Source: Bacillus sp. Bos-x628
GTDB lineage: Bacteria > Bacillota > Bacilli > Bacillales > Bacillaceae
Assembly (NCBI RefSeq): GCF_040500475.1
Contig: NZ_CP159358.1
Location: 2,852,001 to 2,916,000 of the forward strand
Direction: 5' to 3'
DNA: 64,000 bases
Shown in pieces: positions 52,127 through 60,239 of the stretch; positions within the stretch are counted from its first letter, which is position 1; every line of letters begins with the position of its first letter. The notes below the pieces were generated by a model, which was not told the origin of the DNA, did no database searches, and was given only the letters and a program-made list of their open reading frames with translations. The position numbers and the translations under genes are program-made.

Positions 52127-52345
52127 ATGACAACAAATCACATCTATATTCAAGAAATTTCTGGGCAGGCCATCGTCAACTTTGGGAATGTCGGCCGGAT
52201 TTGTCCAAAGAGTGTCGTGAAAGATACAGCAGGTGCAGATAGTGCGTATGAATTCAGTCAATTATCTGGACAGAGCTTAATTGATGCTGCTTTTAGAAAC
52301 AATGTCCAAATCAAACGGGGCAGATGTATGAAATCCTTGGTTTAA
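52127..52345 (+). CDS. GerPA/GerPF-like spore protein
   Basis: A 72-residue protein distantly like GerPF/YpzD-type spore proteins: an N-terminal strand region IYIQEISGQAIVNFGNVG, then ICPKSVVKDTAGAD with the family's SXXXXXXGAG-like part weakened, and a basic end. The ATG at 52127 follows GAGGAGGGTG. The last part overlaps the leader of yugN. A sigma-K-like -10 element upstream supports late-sporulation expression. It is more divergent than the two copies at 15.5-16.1 kb. Confidence 0.75.
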   Translation: MTTNHIYIQEISGQAIVNFGNVGRICPKSVVKDTAGADSAYEFSQLSGQSLIDAAFRNNVQIKRGRCMKSLV

Positions 52346-52374
52346 CGAACCCTATAAAAAAAGGAGGGTTCCAT

Positions 52375-52776
52375 ATGATTCATGTACCATCCAAGCTGAC
52401 AGGCGAAAGCTTTTCACTCTACCATTTGGAAGAAATAATGAAGCCGCTCGGCTATGTCATTAATGGGAATTGGGATTATGATCACGGGTATTTTGATTAT
52501 AAAATTGATAACCGTGAAGGATACACGTTTCTCAGGGTTCCATTTACAGCTGAGAAAGGTCAGCTTGATCAACCAGGCGTTGTTGTCAAAATAGGGCATC
52601 CGTTCCTCTTAAAGCATGTGTATCAGGATCAATTAGATGACCATGCAATGGTTGGCAATGTAGGAGCATCATTTAACCAATTCCAAGAACCTAAAGAGAA
52701 AGATGGAGATGTTTCAAAGGTCTATGCGGAGATAGGTTTTTCATTAGTAAAGGAATTGGAAGACGCACTTCTTTAA
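52375..52776 (+). CDS. yugN: YugN-family protein
   Basis: A 133-residue protein starting MIHVPSKLTGESFSLYHLEE at ATG 52375, after AAAGGAGGG. The middle, NWDYDHGYFDYKI, and the acidic C-terminal helix are typical of the YugN-like family, of unknown function. It is close to B. subtilis YugN in length and position. The stop overlaps yugO by four bases. Confidence 0.88.
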   Translation: MIHVPSKLTGESFSLYHLEEIMKPLGYVINGNWDYDHGYFDYKIDNREGYTFLRVPFTAEKGQLDQPGVVVKIGHPFLLKHVYQDQLDDHAMVGNVGASFNQFQEPKEKDGDVSKVYAEIGFSLVKELEDALL

Positions 52777-53759
52777 AGGGAAATCAGCTCATCCTCTGGA
52801 TGAAGCTCATATCCAAAAGGAGGATTCATCATGGGTCCTTCTTTTTTTTGTATGCCAACAATGATCACATGATGTTCTAAGAAGTGATGGAGCACTGTTA
52901 AAAAAGTTTCACCGGCTAACGCAGATGGGACAGGAAAGATGGTGACGTTTTTATGTAGCGTCATTTTTCGCTTTTTCGTTAAGGACATAAGCTGTTCCTT
53001 TAAAAGAAAATTCTCAACCATTAAATGATTCACCGCATCAGAAGTGTGAATGACTTGATTTGCACCAGCACGTTCAGCATTTTTTACGTAACGGTCTGTT
53101 AATATTTCAATCAAACAATATAACGAAGGATTCAGTCCTTTTGCTGCAAGTAAGGTTAAGACACTTTGCATATCTGCCGTTAGTTCATTTTCATGTTGAT
53201 CTGCGGTAATCATCAATGTATCTGCATCCATAATATTGGCCTTGCGAAGCGTTGCATCTTCTGTCCCATGTCCTTTAATAAAATGGACATTATCTAGAAG
53301 TGGTCCTTCTTTCAAAGAGTCATCAATAAGGACAATAGGCATCGCTGGATCAATGGTTTGAAAGGATTGGAGCAGTTTATTGGTTTTCTCATTCCAGCCG
53401 ATGATAATGAGGTGTCCTTTCCCCTTAAAGGTCACCTTCCCCTCTACGTAATGGTGCTGCTTGCTAAATACAGCTGCGGCAAGCGTGGCGAAGTACGCTG
53501 TGACAAAGCTTGCTCCAATTAAAATAAGGGCCATCCCAGCAACTCGTCCAGCCATGGTTTGCGGCACAAAATCACCGTACCCAACAGTAGAAACAGTAAT
53601 TAATGCCCACCAGATTCCGTCAAAGATCGTATGATACTGCTTTGGTTCAAGTAAGACAATCAAATGACCAAAGAAGAGAAGTAAGAAACAAATGATGATG
53701 GCAATACGAAGATAAAGAGGCCATCTCAGCCAAGCGATAAATAGACGATTTGATTTCAT
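52773..53759 (-). CDS. yugO: K+ channel YugO (two-helix channel with RCK domain)
   Basis: A 328-residue ion channel. Two transmembrane helices (about 18-38 and 72-95) flank the selectivity filter TVGYGD (58-63). The cytoplasmic RCK domain follows (HLIIIGWNEKT, with nucleotide-binding fold). In B. subtilis YugO releases K+ for electrical signalling in biofilms and is co-transcribed with the small membrane-integrating protein MstX. No mstX-like frame is seen upstream here; the next gene is divergent and 125 bases away. The ATG follows AAAGGAAG. Confidence 0.92.
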   Translation of the reverse strand: MKSNRLFIAWLRWPLYLRIAIIICFLLLFFGHLIVLLEPKQYHTIFDGIWWALITVSTVGYGDFVPQTMAGRVAGMALILIGASFVTAYFATLAAAVFSKQHHYVEGKVTFKGKGHLIIIGWNEKTNKLLQSFQTIDPAMPIVLIDDSLKEGPLLDNVHFIKGHGTEDATLRKANIMDADTLMITADQHENELTADMQSVLTLLAAKGLNPSLYCLIEILTDRYVKNAERAGANQVIHTSDAVNHLMVENFLLKEQLMSLTKKRKMTLHKNVTIFPVPSALAGETFLTVLHHFLEHHVIIVGIQKKEGPMMNPPFGYELHPEDELISL

Positions 53760-53884
53760 TGAACTCTTCCTTTCAAAGACAACTAATGTCAGTATGCCCG
53801 ATTAATGAAAAGTTTTTTCATCTTCGTCATGTATGGAAACTGACACCATATCTTAAAATAAGAGGGGAGAAGGAGGGAGTTCGA

Positions 53885-54109
53885 ATGTCATTCGTTCAAA
53901 AGACCATACTTCTTTTTATCGGCGCACACTTGTTGTCATCCGCCGTCATCTTATTCGTGTTTGATTTAAATGCTGTGAATTACTTCGCAAGTGAATTCTC
54001 GTGGGTAAACTTTTTTCAAGAGTTGTATGGCACAATGACTTTTTATACGGCATGTTTAGGGATTTTCTTCTTTTTCATTGGAGTGGTCATTCCACTTAAA
54101 AAGACCTAG
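53885..54109 (+). CDS. Small two-helix membrane protein
   Basis: A 74-residue protein with hydrophobic helices at about 5-25 and 48-70 and a short aromatic loop between (NYFASEFSWVNFFQELYG). The ATG at 53885 follows GGAGGGAG, a strong site. It is divergent from yugO, which may share its promoter region. I do not recognise it; it is shorter than the B. subtilis yugM product expected near here. Confidence 0.6.
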   Translation: MSFVQKTILLFIGAHLLSSAVILFVFDLNAVNYFASEFSWVNFFQELYGTMTFYTACLGIFFFFIGVVIPLKKT

Positions 54110-54186
54110 TGCTTTTTGCTGTACACGTAACATAAAAGTCATTAAAATTGTAAATAAATATATAAAATAAAAGGAAGCTGATGAGC

Positions 54187-54864
54187 ATGCTGTTTTTTTA
54201 TTTTCTAACATTTGCCGCATTGGGATTGTCGTTTTGGGCACAATTTAAAGTGAAGAATAATTTTGAAAAGTATTCAAAGGTCGAAGCATCCAGTATGAAA
54301 ACAGGTGCTGAAACCGCTCGATATATTTTAGATCGCAACGGGTTATACGATGTACCTGTTGAACCGGTAAGAGGAACTTTGACTGATCATTACGATCCGA
54401 CGCAACGTGTGGTTCGTTTATCTGAACCTGTGTATTATGGTCACTCTATTTCGGCCATTTCAGTGGCATCACACGAAGTTGGACATGCCTTGCAGCATCA
54501 GGAATCCTATGGTGCGCTAGTTTTGAGGCATAAAATCTTCCCTGTAGTGAACTTTGCATCTGGTGTCGCCCCGCTTCTTTTCCTTGGTGGATTATTGCTT
54601 GGCAGCCTTAACTTAATCGGGCTTGGGATTATTTTGTTCTCAGCAGCTGTATTTTTTCAGCTTGTGACATTGCCTGTTGAGTTTAACGCAAGTTCTCGTG
54701 CAAAAGATATGATTGTTTCAGAAGGAATCATTAGAAGTAGTGAAGAAAGAGGCGTAAATAAGGTATTGAATGCTGCAGCACTTACTTATGTAGCGGCGGC
54801 GCTTGTTTCGCTGTTTGAATTGCTTCGATTTGTAATGATCTTCCTGAATGGTCGTAATGATTAA
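54187..54864 (+). CDS. yugP: Zinc-dependent membrane metallopeptidase-like YugP
   Basis: A 225-residue membrane protein with one N-terminal helix and three in the C-terminal half. The zinc motif HEVGH is at 96-100 (SHEVGHALQHQ). The family (DUF/peptidase membrane zinc metallopeptidase) lacks a known substrate. The start is ATG 54187, nine bases after AAGGAAG and matching the B. subtilis length; ATG 54181 is only three bases from that site. Confidence 0.87.
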   Translation: MLFFYFLTFAALGLSFWAQFKVKNNFEKYSKVEASSMKTGAETARYILDRNGLYDVPVEPVRGTLTDHYDPTQRVVRLSEPVYYGHSISAISVASHEVGHALQHQESYGALVLRHKIFPVVNFASGVAPLLFLGGLLLGSLNLIGLGIILFSAAVFFQLVTLPVEFNASSRAKDMIVSEGIIRSSEERGVNKVLNAAALTYVAAALVSLFELLRFVMIFLNGRND

Positions 54865-54880
54865 TAGATGCCAAGGAGGT

Positions 54881-54913
54881 GAGCCCTTACCAATTACAGG
54901 TGAGGGTTTTTTT
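54881..54913 (+). terminator. Terminator-like hairpin overlapping the yugS start
   Basis: CCCTTACC (54884-54891) and GGTGAGGG (54899-54906), one G-T pair, then seven Ts (54907-54913). The right arm is also the probable yugS ribosome-binding site. It either ends yugP transcription or acts as an attenuator of yugS. Confidence 0.65.
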
Positions 54914-56204
54914 GTATATTTTAAATGTATTTTTCGTCATATTACTCATTGCTGCGACAGCATTCTTTGTTGTCACTGAATTTGCGATTGTAAAAATTAG
55001 AGGCTCAAAAATCAACCAGCTCATTGAGAGCGGTGACAAGAGGGCCATTCATGTTCAAAAGCTAATATCCAATCTCGACGAATACTTATCCGCCTGCCAA
55101 CTTGGCATTACCATCACGGCATTAGGTTTAGGGTGGTTAGGTGAGCCAACCGTTGAGCATTTCCTGCATCCCCTTTTTGAAAAGCTAGAGATTCATTCGG
55201 CATTGACAGACATCTTATCTTTTATCATGGCGTTTGTGTTCATTACCTTTTTACATGTTGTAGTAGGTGAGCTGGCGCCTAAAACCATTGCCATTCAAAA
55301 GGCAGAGGCCGTCAGTCTCATGACAGCGAAACCGCTGATTTTTTTCTATAAAATCATGTACCCTTTTATTAAAGCACTGAATGGTGCTGCAAGTGGGATT
55401 GTGAAATTATTTGGTTTTCACTCCGTCAAAGAACATGAAGTGGCGATCAGTGAGGAAGAATTGCGCCTGATATTGTCTGAAAGCTATGAGAAGGGTGAAA
55501 TTAACCAATCTGAATACAAGTATGTAAATAAAATATTTGAATTCGATAACCGAGTGGCGCGAGAGATCATGATCCCTCGTACAGAAATTTCAGCTGTAGA
55601 GATTGAGCAGTCACTTGAGGATGTGACCCATTATATGTTGAATGAAAGGTACACACGCTATCCAGTGATTAAAGAAGACAAAGATCATGTTGTCGGTGTG
55701 ATCAATAGCAAAGATGTATTTAAAGCAAGCTTCCTGCATCAAGAAGTGTCAATTGAAGATTTGATGCGTCCTGTGATTCGGGTGATTGAGAGCACACCTG
55801 TTCAAGAATTACTCATTCTCATGCAAAAAGAACGGATTCACATGTCAGTGCTTGTGGATGAATATGGTGGCACAGCCGGACTCGTCACAGTAGAGGATAT
55901 ATTAGAGGAGATTGTCGGCGAAATTCGTGATGAATATGATCAAGATGAAACACCGCATATCGTCAAAAAAGGTGATTTCCACTATGTAATGGATGGAAAA
56001 GCATTGATAGATGAGGTCAACGATTTATTAGGTTTAGCCATCGAGAATGATGATGTCGATACGATTGCCGGCTGGATGATGACACATAAAATTGATTTTG
56101 ACGTTGGAGATGTCATAGAGGAAGAGGGCTGTGAGTTTAAAATTGTAGATGCAGAAGACCATCATATTCGTACCATCGAAGTGAAAAAAGTTCATTTTTC
56201 ATAA
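54912..56204 (+). CDS. yugS: CNNM/CBS-domain membrane protein YugS (hemolysin C family)
   Basis: A 430-residue protein of the UPF0053/HlyC-CorC group, implicated in Mg2+ and other cation handling. It has four N-terminal helices (DUF21, about 1-180; YLSACQLGITITALGLGWLG, VVVGELAPKTIAIQKAEAVS), a CBS pair (about 215-330; MIPRTEISAVEI, VLVDEYGGTAGLVTVEDILE), and a CorC-type C-terminal domain. The start is uncertain. TTG 54912 follows AGGTGAGGG and gives the B. subtilis length; GTG 54900 and GTG 54879 are in frame, but the latter lies inside the AAGGAGGTG sequence. A hairpin with a T run covers this start region. Confidence 0.85.
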   Translation: MYILNVFFVILLIAATAFFVVTEFAIVKIRGSKINQLIESGDKRAIHVQKLISNLDEYLSACQLGITITALGLGWLGEPTVEHFLHPLFEKLEIHSALTDILSFIMAFVFITFLHVVVGELAPKTIAIQKAEAVSLMTAKPLIFFYKIMYPFIKALNGAASGIVKLFGFHSVKEHEVAISEEELRLILSESYEKGEINQSEYKYVNKIFEFDNRVAREIMIPRTEISAVEIEQSLEDVTHYMLNERYTRYPVIKEDKDHVVGVINSKDVFKASFLHQEVSIEDLMRPVIRVIESTPVQELLILMQKERIHMSVLVDEYGGTAGLVTVEDILEEIVGEIRDEYDQDETPHIVKKGDFHYVMDGKALIDEVNDLLGLAIENDDVDTIAGWMMTHKIDFDVGDVIEEEGCEFKIVDAEDHHIRTIEVKKVHFS

Positions 56205-56231
56205 ACCTCGTACGGTTGACGAGGTTTTTTT
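56204..56231 (+). terminator. Terminator of yugS
   Basis: AACCTCG (56204-56210) and CGAGGTT (56220-56226), followed by a T run. Confidence 0.75.
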
Positions 56232-56335
56232 ACTTGATAAACTTTAGATGGGGGATTCATTTCTGCCTATTGTCAGTGATTTTTTTCACATAAAAAGGTA
56301 TGGTTTGAAAGAAACGACAAAAAGGAGCAGTTCAT

Positions 56336-56737
56336 ATGAAAAAAATTGATTTACAAACAGACAGACGCGATGACATGATAGACGTTACTCGCGAGGTACG
56401 TCAATATGTGCGAGAAACGGGGGTAAAGGATGGTACAGTCATTGTCTACTGTCCTCATACAACAGCAGGCATTACCATCAATGAAAATGCTGATCCAGAT
56501 GTAAAACGAGATATGCTACGTAGGCTTGATGAAGTATTTCCATGGGAACACCCAAAGGACCGTCATATGGAGGGAAATACAGCTTCTCACATGAAGGCTA
56601 GTTATATGGGCGCATCTCAGCATGTTCTCATCAATAACTGTGATCTTGTGCTTGGAACATGGCAGGGAATTTACTTCTGTGAATTTGACGGACCGAGACA
56701 TCGCCACTTTTATGTACAAGTGTCACCAAACGAGTAA
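56336..56737 (+). CDS. yugU: UPF0047 protein YugU
   Basis: A 133-residue protein of the YjbQ/UPF0047 family, small metal-binding trimeric proteins reported in some bacteria to have weak thiamine-phosphate synthase activity. Conserved blocks are [33 protein letters not shown] and [17 protein letters not shown]. The ATG at 56336 follows AAAGGAGC. In B. subtilis yugT lies between yugS and yugU; it is absent here. Confidence 0.9.
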   Translation: MKKIDLQTDRRDDMIDVTREVRQYVRETGVKDGTVIVYCPHTTAGITINENADPDVKRDMLRRLDEVFPWEHPKDRHMEGNTASHMKASYMGASQHVLINNCDLVLGTWQGIYFCEFDGPRHRHFYVQVSPNE

Positions 56738-56740
56738 GAG

Positions 56741-57060
56741 ATGGGGGAACTGAAATCCTTACTAAGAATTCATTATAAAATGATTCAAGCCCCAATGGCA
56801 GGAGGAGCAGGTGCCCATTATACATTTGGGTTATCTTCATAGGAACTGTGGCAACAAAAGAAGAAGCACTGTTGTTTGAAGAACAGGGCGTTGACCGTAT
56901 TTACTCCAACTTAACCGTAAAAGACATGATGAATCAGCTTGCTCCGACATCAATTTTAAATGATGGACATCTTAAAACAATCATATTGAAAAAAGGACAA
57001 AATCGAATTTGTATTTGATGATTTTCCGCACTCTCCTGCCGTCCTTTCCCCCATTCGTCA
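56741..57060 (+). pseudogene. Decayed coding sequence beginning as nitronate monooxygenase
   Basis: From an ATG at 56741 the sequence reads MGELKSLLRIHYKMIQAPMAGG, the N-terminus of a nitronate monooxygenase (2-nitropropane dioxygenase), then departs from the family and meets a stop at 56840-56842. In another frame a coherent stretch follows, GTVATKEEALLFEEQGVDRI and further to LAPTSILNDGHL, which I cannot assign. A third open stretch, KIEFVFDDFPHSPAVLSPIR, precedes 57060. A forward terminator at 57186-57226 fits a once-active plus-strand unit. The first 22 codons are convincing; the rest may derive from a second gene. Confidence 0.6.
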
Positions 57061-57185
57061 CTACTAATTCGTGAAACGGAGCCAGCACGGCCCTCCGGTC
57101 ACAAGAAACGATCTAGAAAAAATGGAGATTCTAGCGAACACGATGCTTGGCACACTCCCAAGCTTATCACAAACGCAAGGCATAC

Positions 57186-57226
57186 AAAGGCCCCTTGTCA
57201 TCACAATTAGACAAGAGGCCTTTTTT
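57186..57226. terminator. Terminator between the decayed unit and tgl
   Basis: AAAGGCCCCTTGTC (57186-57199) pairs with GACAAGAGGCCTTT (57210-57223), one mismatch, then Ts on the plus strand. It may also serve tgl. Confidence 0.75.
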
Positions 57227-57965
57227 AGCTTCCGAACATTTGCCTTAAGTAAATCACATCCATTCGGGTAGTCTGCGGCAGTAAATAAGCGGATTGAACA
57301 GCACCTGGGCGCCTTTTGCTGTTTAATTTGTCTATTATTTCTGCGGCGGTTAAAATACCAAGCCCATGCCCGTAATATTGATCTTCTCCTAAGTAGATGA
57401 CATTTTCCCCGCGCCATTGAGACTGCTGATAGCTAAACTCTGGATTTTCGAAATATAAACAGTCCCCATAAATAAAATCATTTCCTCGTTCTGTATAAAT
57501 GGACAATGTATCATAATGCCAATCATACAGCGTTAAAGTACGCAACCTCAGGTTAAACTTCTCATCTCCTATAGTTTGCAGTACCCCCATATAAAAAATG
57601 ATCACAATGGCCGTTGCGCATTCAAAGGCATATTTTGACCCATTTTCAAAAATATCTTTTATGCCTCTGGATGGCTCGACTTGATAGCGTAATTCTAGTG
57701 CTCCCGCCTCTGAGACACGCCAAAATGTCTCATTTGCGCGAGATCGCTGAAAGACGGCAAATGAGGCACCACTTTTATGCAAATCTCTTGCAGCATTCAT
57801 AATGTTCGATCTTAATGTCACTTCAAATAATAAATCAGATGCTTGCCTGTAACGAAAAGTATCATTCGAGGCTTGCAATTGCATTAAAATGATCCGCTTC
57901 TGTCCCTCTAGCTGAAACGATGCGAGTTGATCATTTGTCACTGGCTGTCCTGAAAGGATAATCAT
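57225..57965 (-). CDS. tgl: Spore-coat transglutaminase Tgl
   Basis: A 246-residue protein-glutamine gamma-glutamyltransferase that cross-links spore-coat proteins through lysine-glutamine bonds. The catalytic cysteine is Cys116 (KYAFECATAIV), the same position as in B. subtilis Tgl, and GDCLYFENPEF and WRGENVIYLGED are conserved. The start is ATG 57965 (MIILSGQPVTND) after AAGGAGG, spaced about ten bases. The upstream extension to 58046 is out of line with the family. Confidence 0.93.
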   Translation of the reverse strand: MIILSGQPVTNDQLASFQLEGQKRIILMQLQASNDTFRYRQASDLLFEVTLRSNIMNAARDLHKSGASFAVFQRSRANETFWRVSEAGALELRYQVEPSRGIKDIFENGSKYAFECATAIVIIFYMGVLQTIGDEKFNLRLRTLTLYDWHYDTLSIYTERGNDFIYGDCLYFENPEFSYQQSQWRGENVIYLGEDQYYGHGLGILTAAEIIDKLNSKRRPGAVQSAYLLPQTTRMDVIYLRQMFGS

Positions 57966-58064
57966 ATCAAAAGCGCCTCCTTTTTTATTAGCGTATGCGT
58001 GATGCTTGGGCAAGGAATCAATTTGTGGAAATAAACAAAAAGACATCCTTTTTATTTGAAAATA

Positions 58065-58091
58065 TGAAAATAATATGAAACTGTCCGATAT
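58065..58091 (+). promoter_or_regulatory. Sigma-D promoter of the first chemoreceptor gene
   Basis: TGAA (58065-58068), a 15-base spacer, TCCGATAT (58084-58091), against the consensus TAAA-N15-GCCGATAT. Confidence 0.65.
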
Positions 58092-58120
58092 AAAACGTAA
58101 CGTCTAAAAGGAGGAAAAAC

Positions 58121-60115
58121 ATGAAAAGTGTAATAAAATGGTTGAAAAAACCATCGATTTCAAAGAGGCTGATTATTTCATTTACACTTGTTCTTGCCTT
58201 ACCAATCATCACACTTAGTACGATTTCATATCAGATTGCAAAACAAGAATTAGATCACGAAATGATGTTTGGAGCGAAAGCAAGAGTAAATGACCTGAAT
58301 GACATGATTCAACAAAAGCTTTTGAACAAAGAAAAGGCAGTGAAACTTTTTACCGAAACGTCATCTGCTAAAGACCTTATAAAGAAGAAAAATAAACATG
58401 AACTTTATGAGCATTTTGAGATATATAGCAAAATCAATGAAGATGATGTTGCCGGGTTCTATATAGGAAGTAATAAAGGCGATTTCGTACAGTATCCTGA
58501 AGTGAAAATGCCAAAAGGCTATGACCCCACCACACGAGATTGGTATAAGCAAGCCATGCAGAATGAAACAGGCAAGCCTATCGTCACCAATCCATACATT
58601 TCTGCCACAACCAAGGGCATGGTCGTAACCATCGCTCAACGATTAAAGGATGGCTCAGGTGCTATCGGTATCGATATAGACGTTCAGGACATTGTCGATA
58701 AAATAAAGGAAATGAAGATAGGACGAGAAGGATATCCGGTTATTGCGAATAAAAATAAACAATTTGTGGCTCATCCAGAGGAGAAATCGGGCTCACAAGT
58801 TACCAAAAATATTGCATCAATCCTTTATAGCAGTAAAGAAGGCACAGCTACTTATGAGAATAAGGGAAAGCAAAAGCGTCTCGTTTTTGTCACGAATGAT
58901 TTAACAGGTTGGAAAATTGCTGGAACGATGTATGTATCTGAAACGGAAGAAGCAGCACAGCCAGTTTGGAATTCTGCCATTATTCTTTTAATTACTTCAT
59001 TTATACTTGGTGGCGTCGCAATCTTCTTCATCGTTCGATCCATTACAATTGGACTTAGAAAGCTTGTTGATTTCTCAAACAAAGTGAGTGAAGGTGACTT
59101 AACCGAAACACTTGCAACAAAATCTAAGGATGAAATAGGCGATCTGACAAGAAGCTTTAGTAAGATGAGTGAGTCGCTCCGCGAAGTAATTCGTGCAGTT
59201 CAACAATCTGTAGACAATGTTGCCTCAGCTTCTGAGGAACTGACAGCAAGTGCAAGTCAAACGAGTCAGGCAACAGAGCATATTACGATGTCAATTGAAC
59301 AATTTTCAAATGGAAACGAAGCTCAAAATGAGAAAGTCGAAGCGAGTACCAATCAGCTTGTGGCGATGAATGAAGGTCTTCAAGGCATGTCAAAAACCTC
59401 ATCAGAAATCGCAACCGTATCACTTGAATCGACCGAAGCTGCTGGTAAAGGAAGTCGTATCGTTGAGAGCGCTGCTACCCAAATGAAACATATCGATACG
59501 TCCGTTCAAGAAGCTGAAAATGTCGTGAAAGAATTAGAATACAAGTCGAAAGATATTACGAGTATATTAAATGTTATTAATGGAATTGCAGATCAAACGA
59601 ATTTGCTTGCGCTAAATGCTGCGATAGAAGCAGCAAGAGCTGGTGAATCTGGCCGAGGCTTTTCAGTTGTTGCAGACGAAGTCAGAAAACTAGCTGTACA
59701 ATCTGCTGACTCAGCGAAAGAGATTGAAAAGCTTATTCAGGAAATAGTGATGGAAATTGCCAAATCACAAGATATGTTCAAAGCCGTCAATCGAGAAGTC
59801 AATGCAGGGCTGGGTATGACAGAGGAAGCCAAAAAAAGCTTCCAGAACATTTATGAGGCAACTGAGGGCATGTCCAAAAAGCTCACGCAATTAAACGATA
59901 CAGCCGCTGATCTATCCACTGGATCAAAGCTTGTTTCACAAGCGATGCAAGAGATCAGGCAAGTCTCAAGAGAGAGTGCAGCGAACATACAAGATATAGC
60001 GGCTTCTGCTGAAGAACAACTGGCATCAATGGAAGAAATCACTTCATCTTCTGTTACACTTGCAAAGATGGCAGAAGAGTTAAAAGAGCGAACAAGTCAA
60101 TTTAAAATGAAATAA
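58121..60115 (+). CDS. Methyl-accepting chemotaxis protein (McpA/McpB/TlpA/TlpB group), copy 1
   Basis: A 664-residue receptor. The N-terminus has [12 protein letters not shown] before a first helix (about 17-37), then an extracellular double-Cache domain (about 40-280), a second helix (about 285-307), a HAMP domain (about 308-360), and a long signalling coiled coil. The CheA/CheW-binding tip reads [20 protein letters not shown]. Glu/Gln pairs in the flanking helices are candidate methylation sites. The ATG at 58121 follows AAAGGAGG. It is equivalent to one of the four B. subtilis receptors of the mcpB-tlpA-mcpA-tlpB cluster; which one cannot be decided by eye. Confidence 0.9.
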   Translation: MKSVIKWLKKPSISKRLIISFTLVLALPIITLSTISYQIAKQELDHEMMFGAKARVNDLNDMIQQKLLNKEKAVKLFTETSSAKDLIKKKNKHELYEHFEIYSKINEDDVAGFYIGSNKGDFVQYPEVKMPKGYDPTTRDWYKQAMQNETGKPIVTNPYISATTKGMVVTIAQRLKDGSGAIGIDIDVQDIVDKIKEMKIGREGYPVIANKNKQFVAHPEEKSGSQVTKNIASILYSSKEGTATYENKGKQKRLVFVTNDLTGWKIAGTMYVSETEEAAQPVWNSAIILLITSFILGGVAIFFIVRSITIGLRKLVDFSNKVSEGDLTETLATKSKDEIGDLTRSFSKMSESLREVIRAVQQSVDNVASASEELTASASQTSQATEHITMSIEQFSNGNEAQNEKVEASTNQLVAMNEGLQGMSKTSSEIATVSLESTEAAGKGSRIVESAATQMKHIDTSVQEAENVVKELEYKSKDITSILNVINGIADQTNLLALNAAIEAARAGESGRGFSVVADEVRKLAVQSADSAKEIEKLIQEIVMEIAKSQDMFKAVNREVNAGLGMTEEAKKSFQNIYEATEGMSKKLTQLNDTAADLSTGSKLVSQAMQEIRQVSRESAANIQDIAASAEEQLASMEEITSSSVTLAKMAEELKERTSQFKMK

Positions 60116-60124
60116 CATAGTCAG

Positions 60125-60157
60125 AAAAAATATCCAGAATTGTCTGGGTATTTTTTT
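60125..60157 (+). terminator. Terminator after chemoreceptor copy 1
   Basis: AATATCCAG (60129-60137) pairs with CTGGGTATT (60144-60152) with one G-T pair, followed by Ts. Confidence 0.75.
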
Positions 60158-60182
60158 ATTTTTAATCATCATTTTCAGTCTC

Positions 60183-60207
60183 TAAAAATGTATCTTTCAT
60201 CCGATAA
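60183..60207 (+). promoter_or_regulatory. Sigma-D-like promoter of the second chemoreceptor gene
   Basis: TAAA (60183-60186), 13 bases, TCCGATAA (60200-60207). Both elements match well; the spacer is slightly short. Confidence 0.55.
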
Positions 60208-60239
60208 TAACCTAGAGAAGTAAAAGGGGGAAAGAAAAA

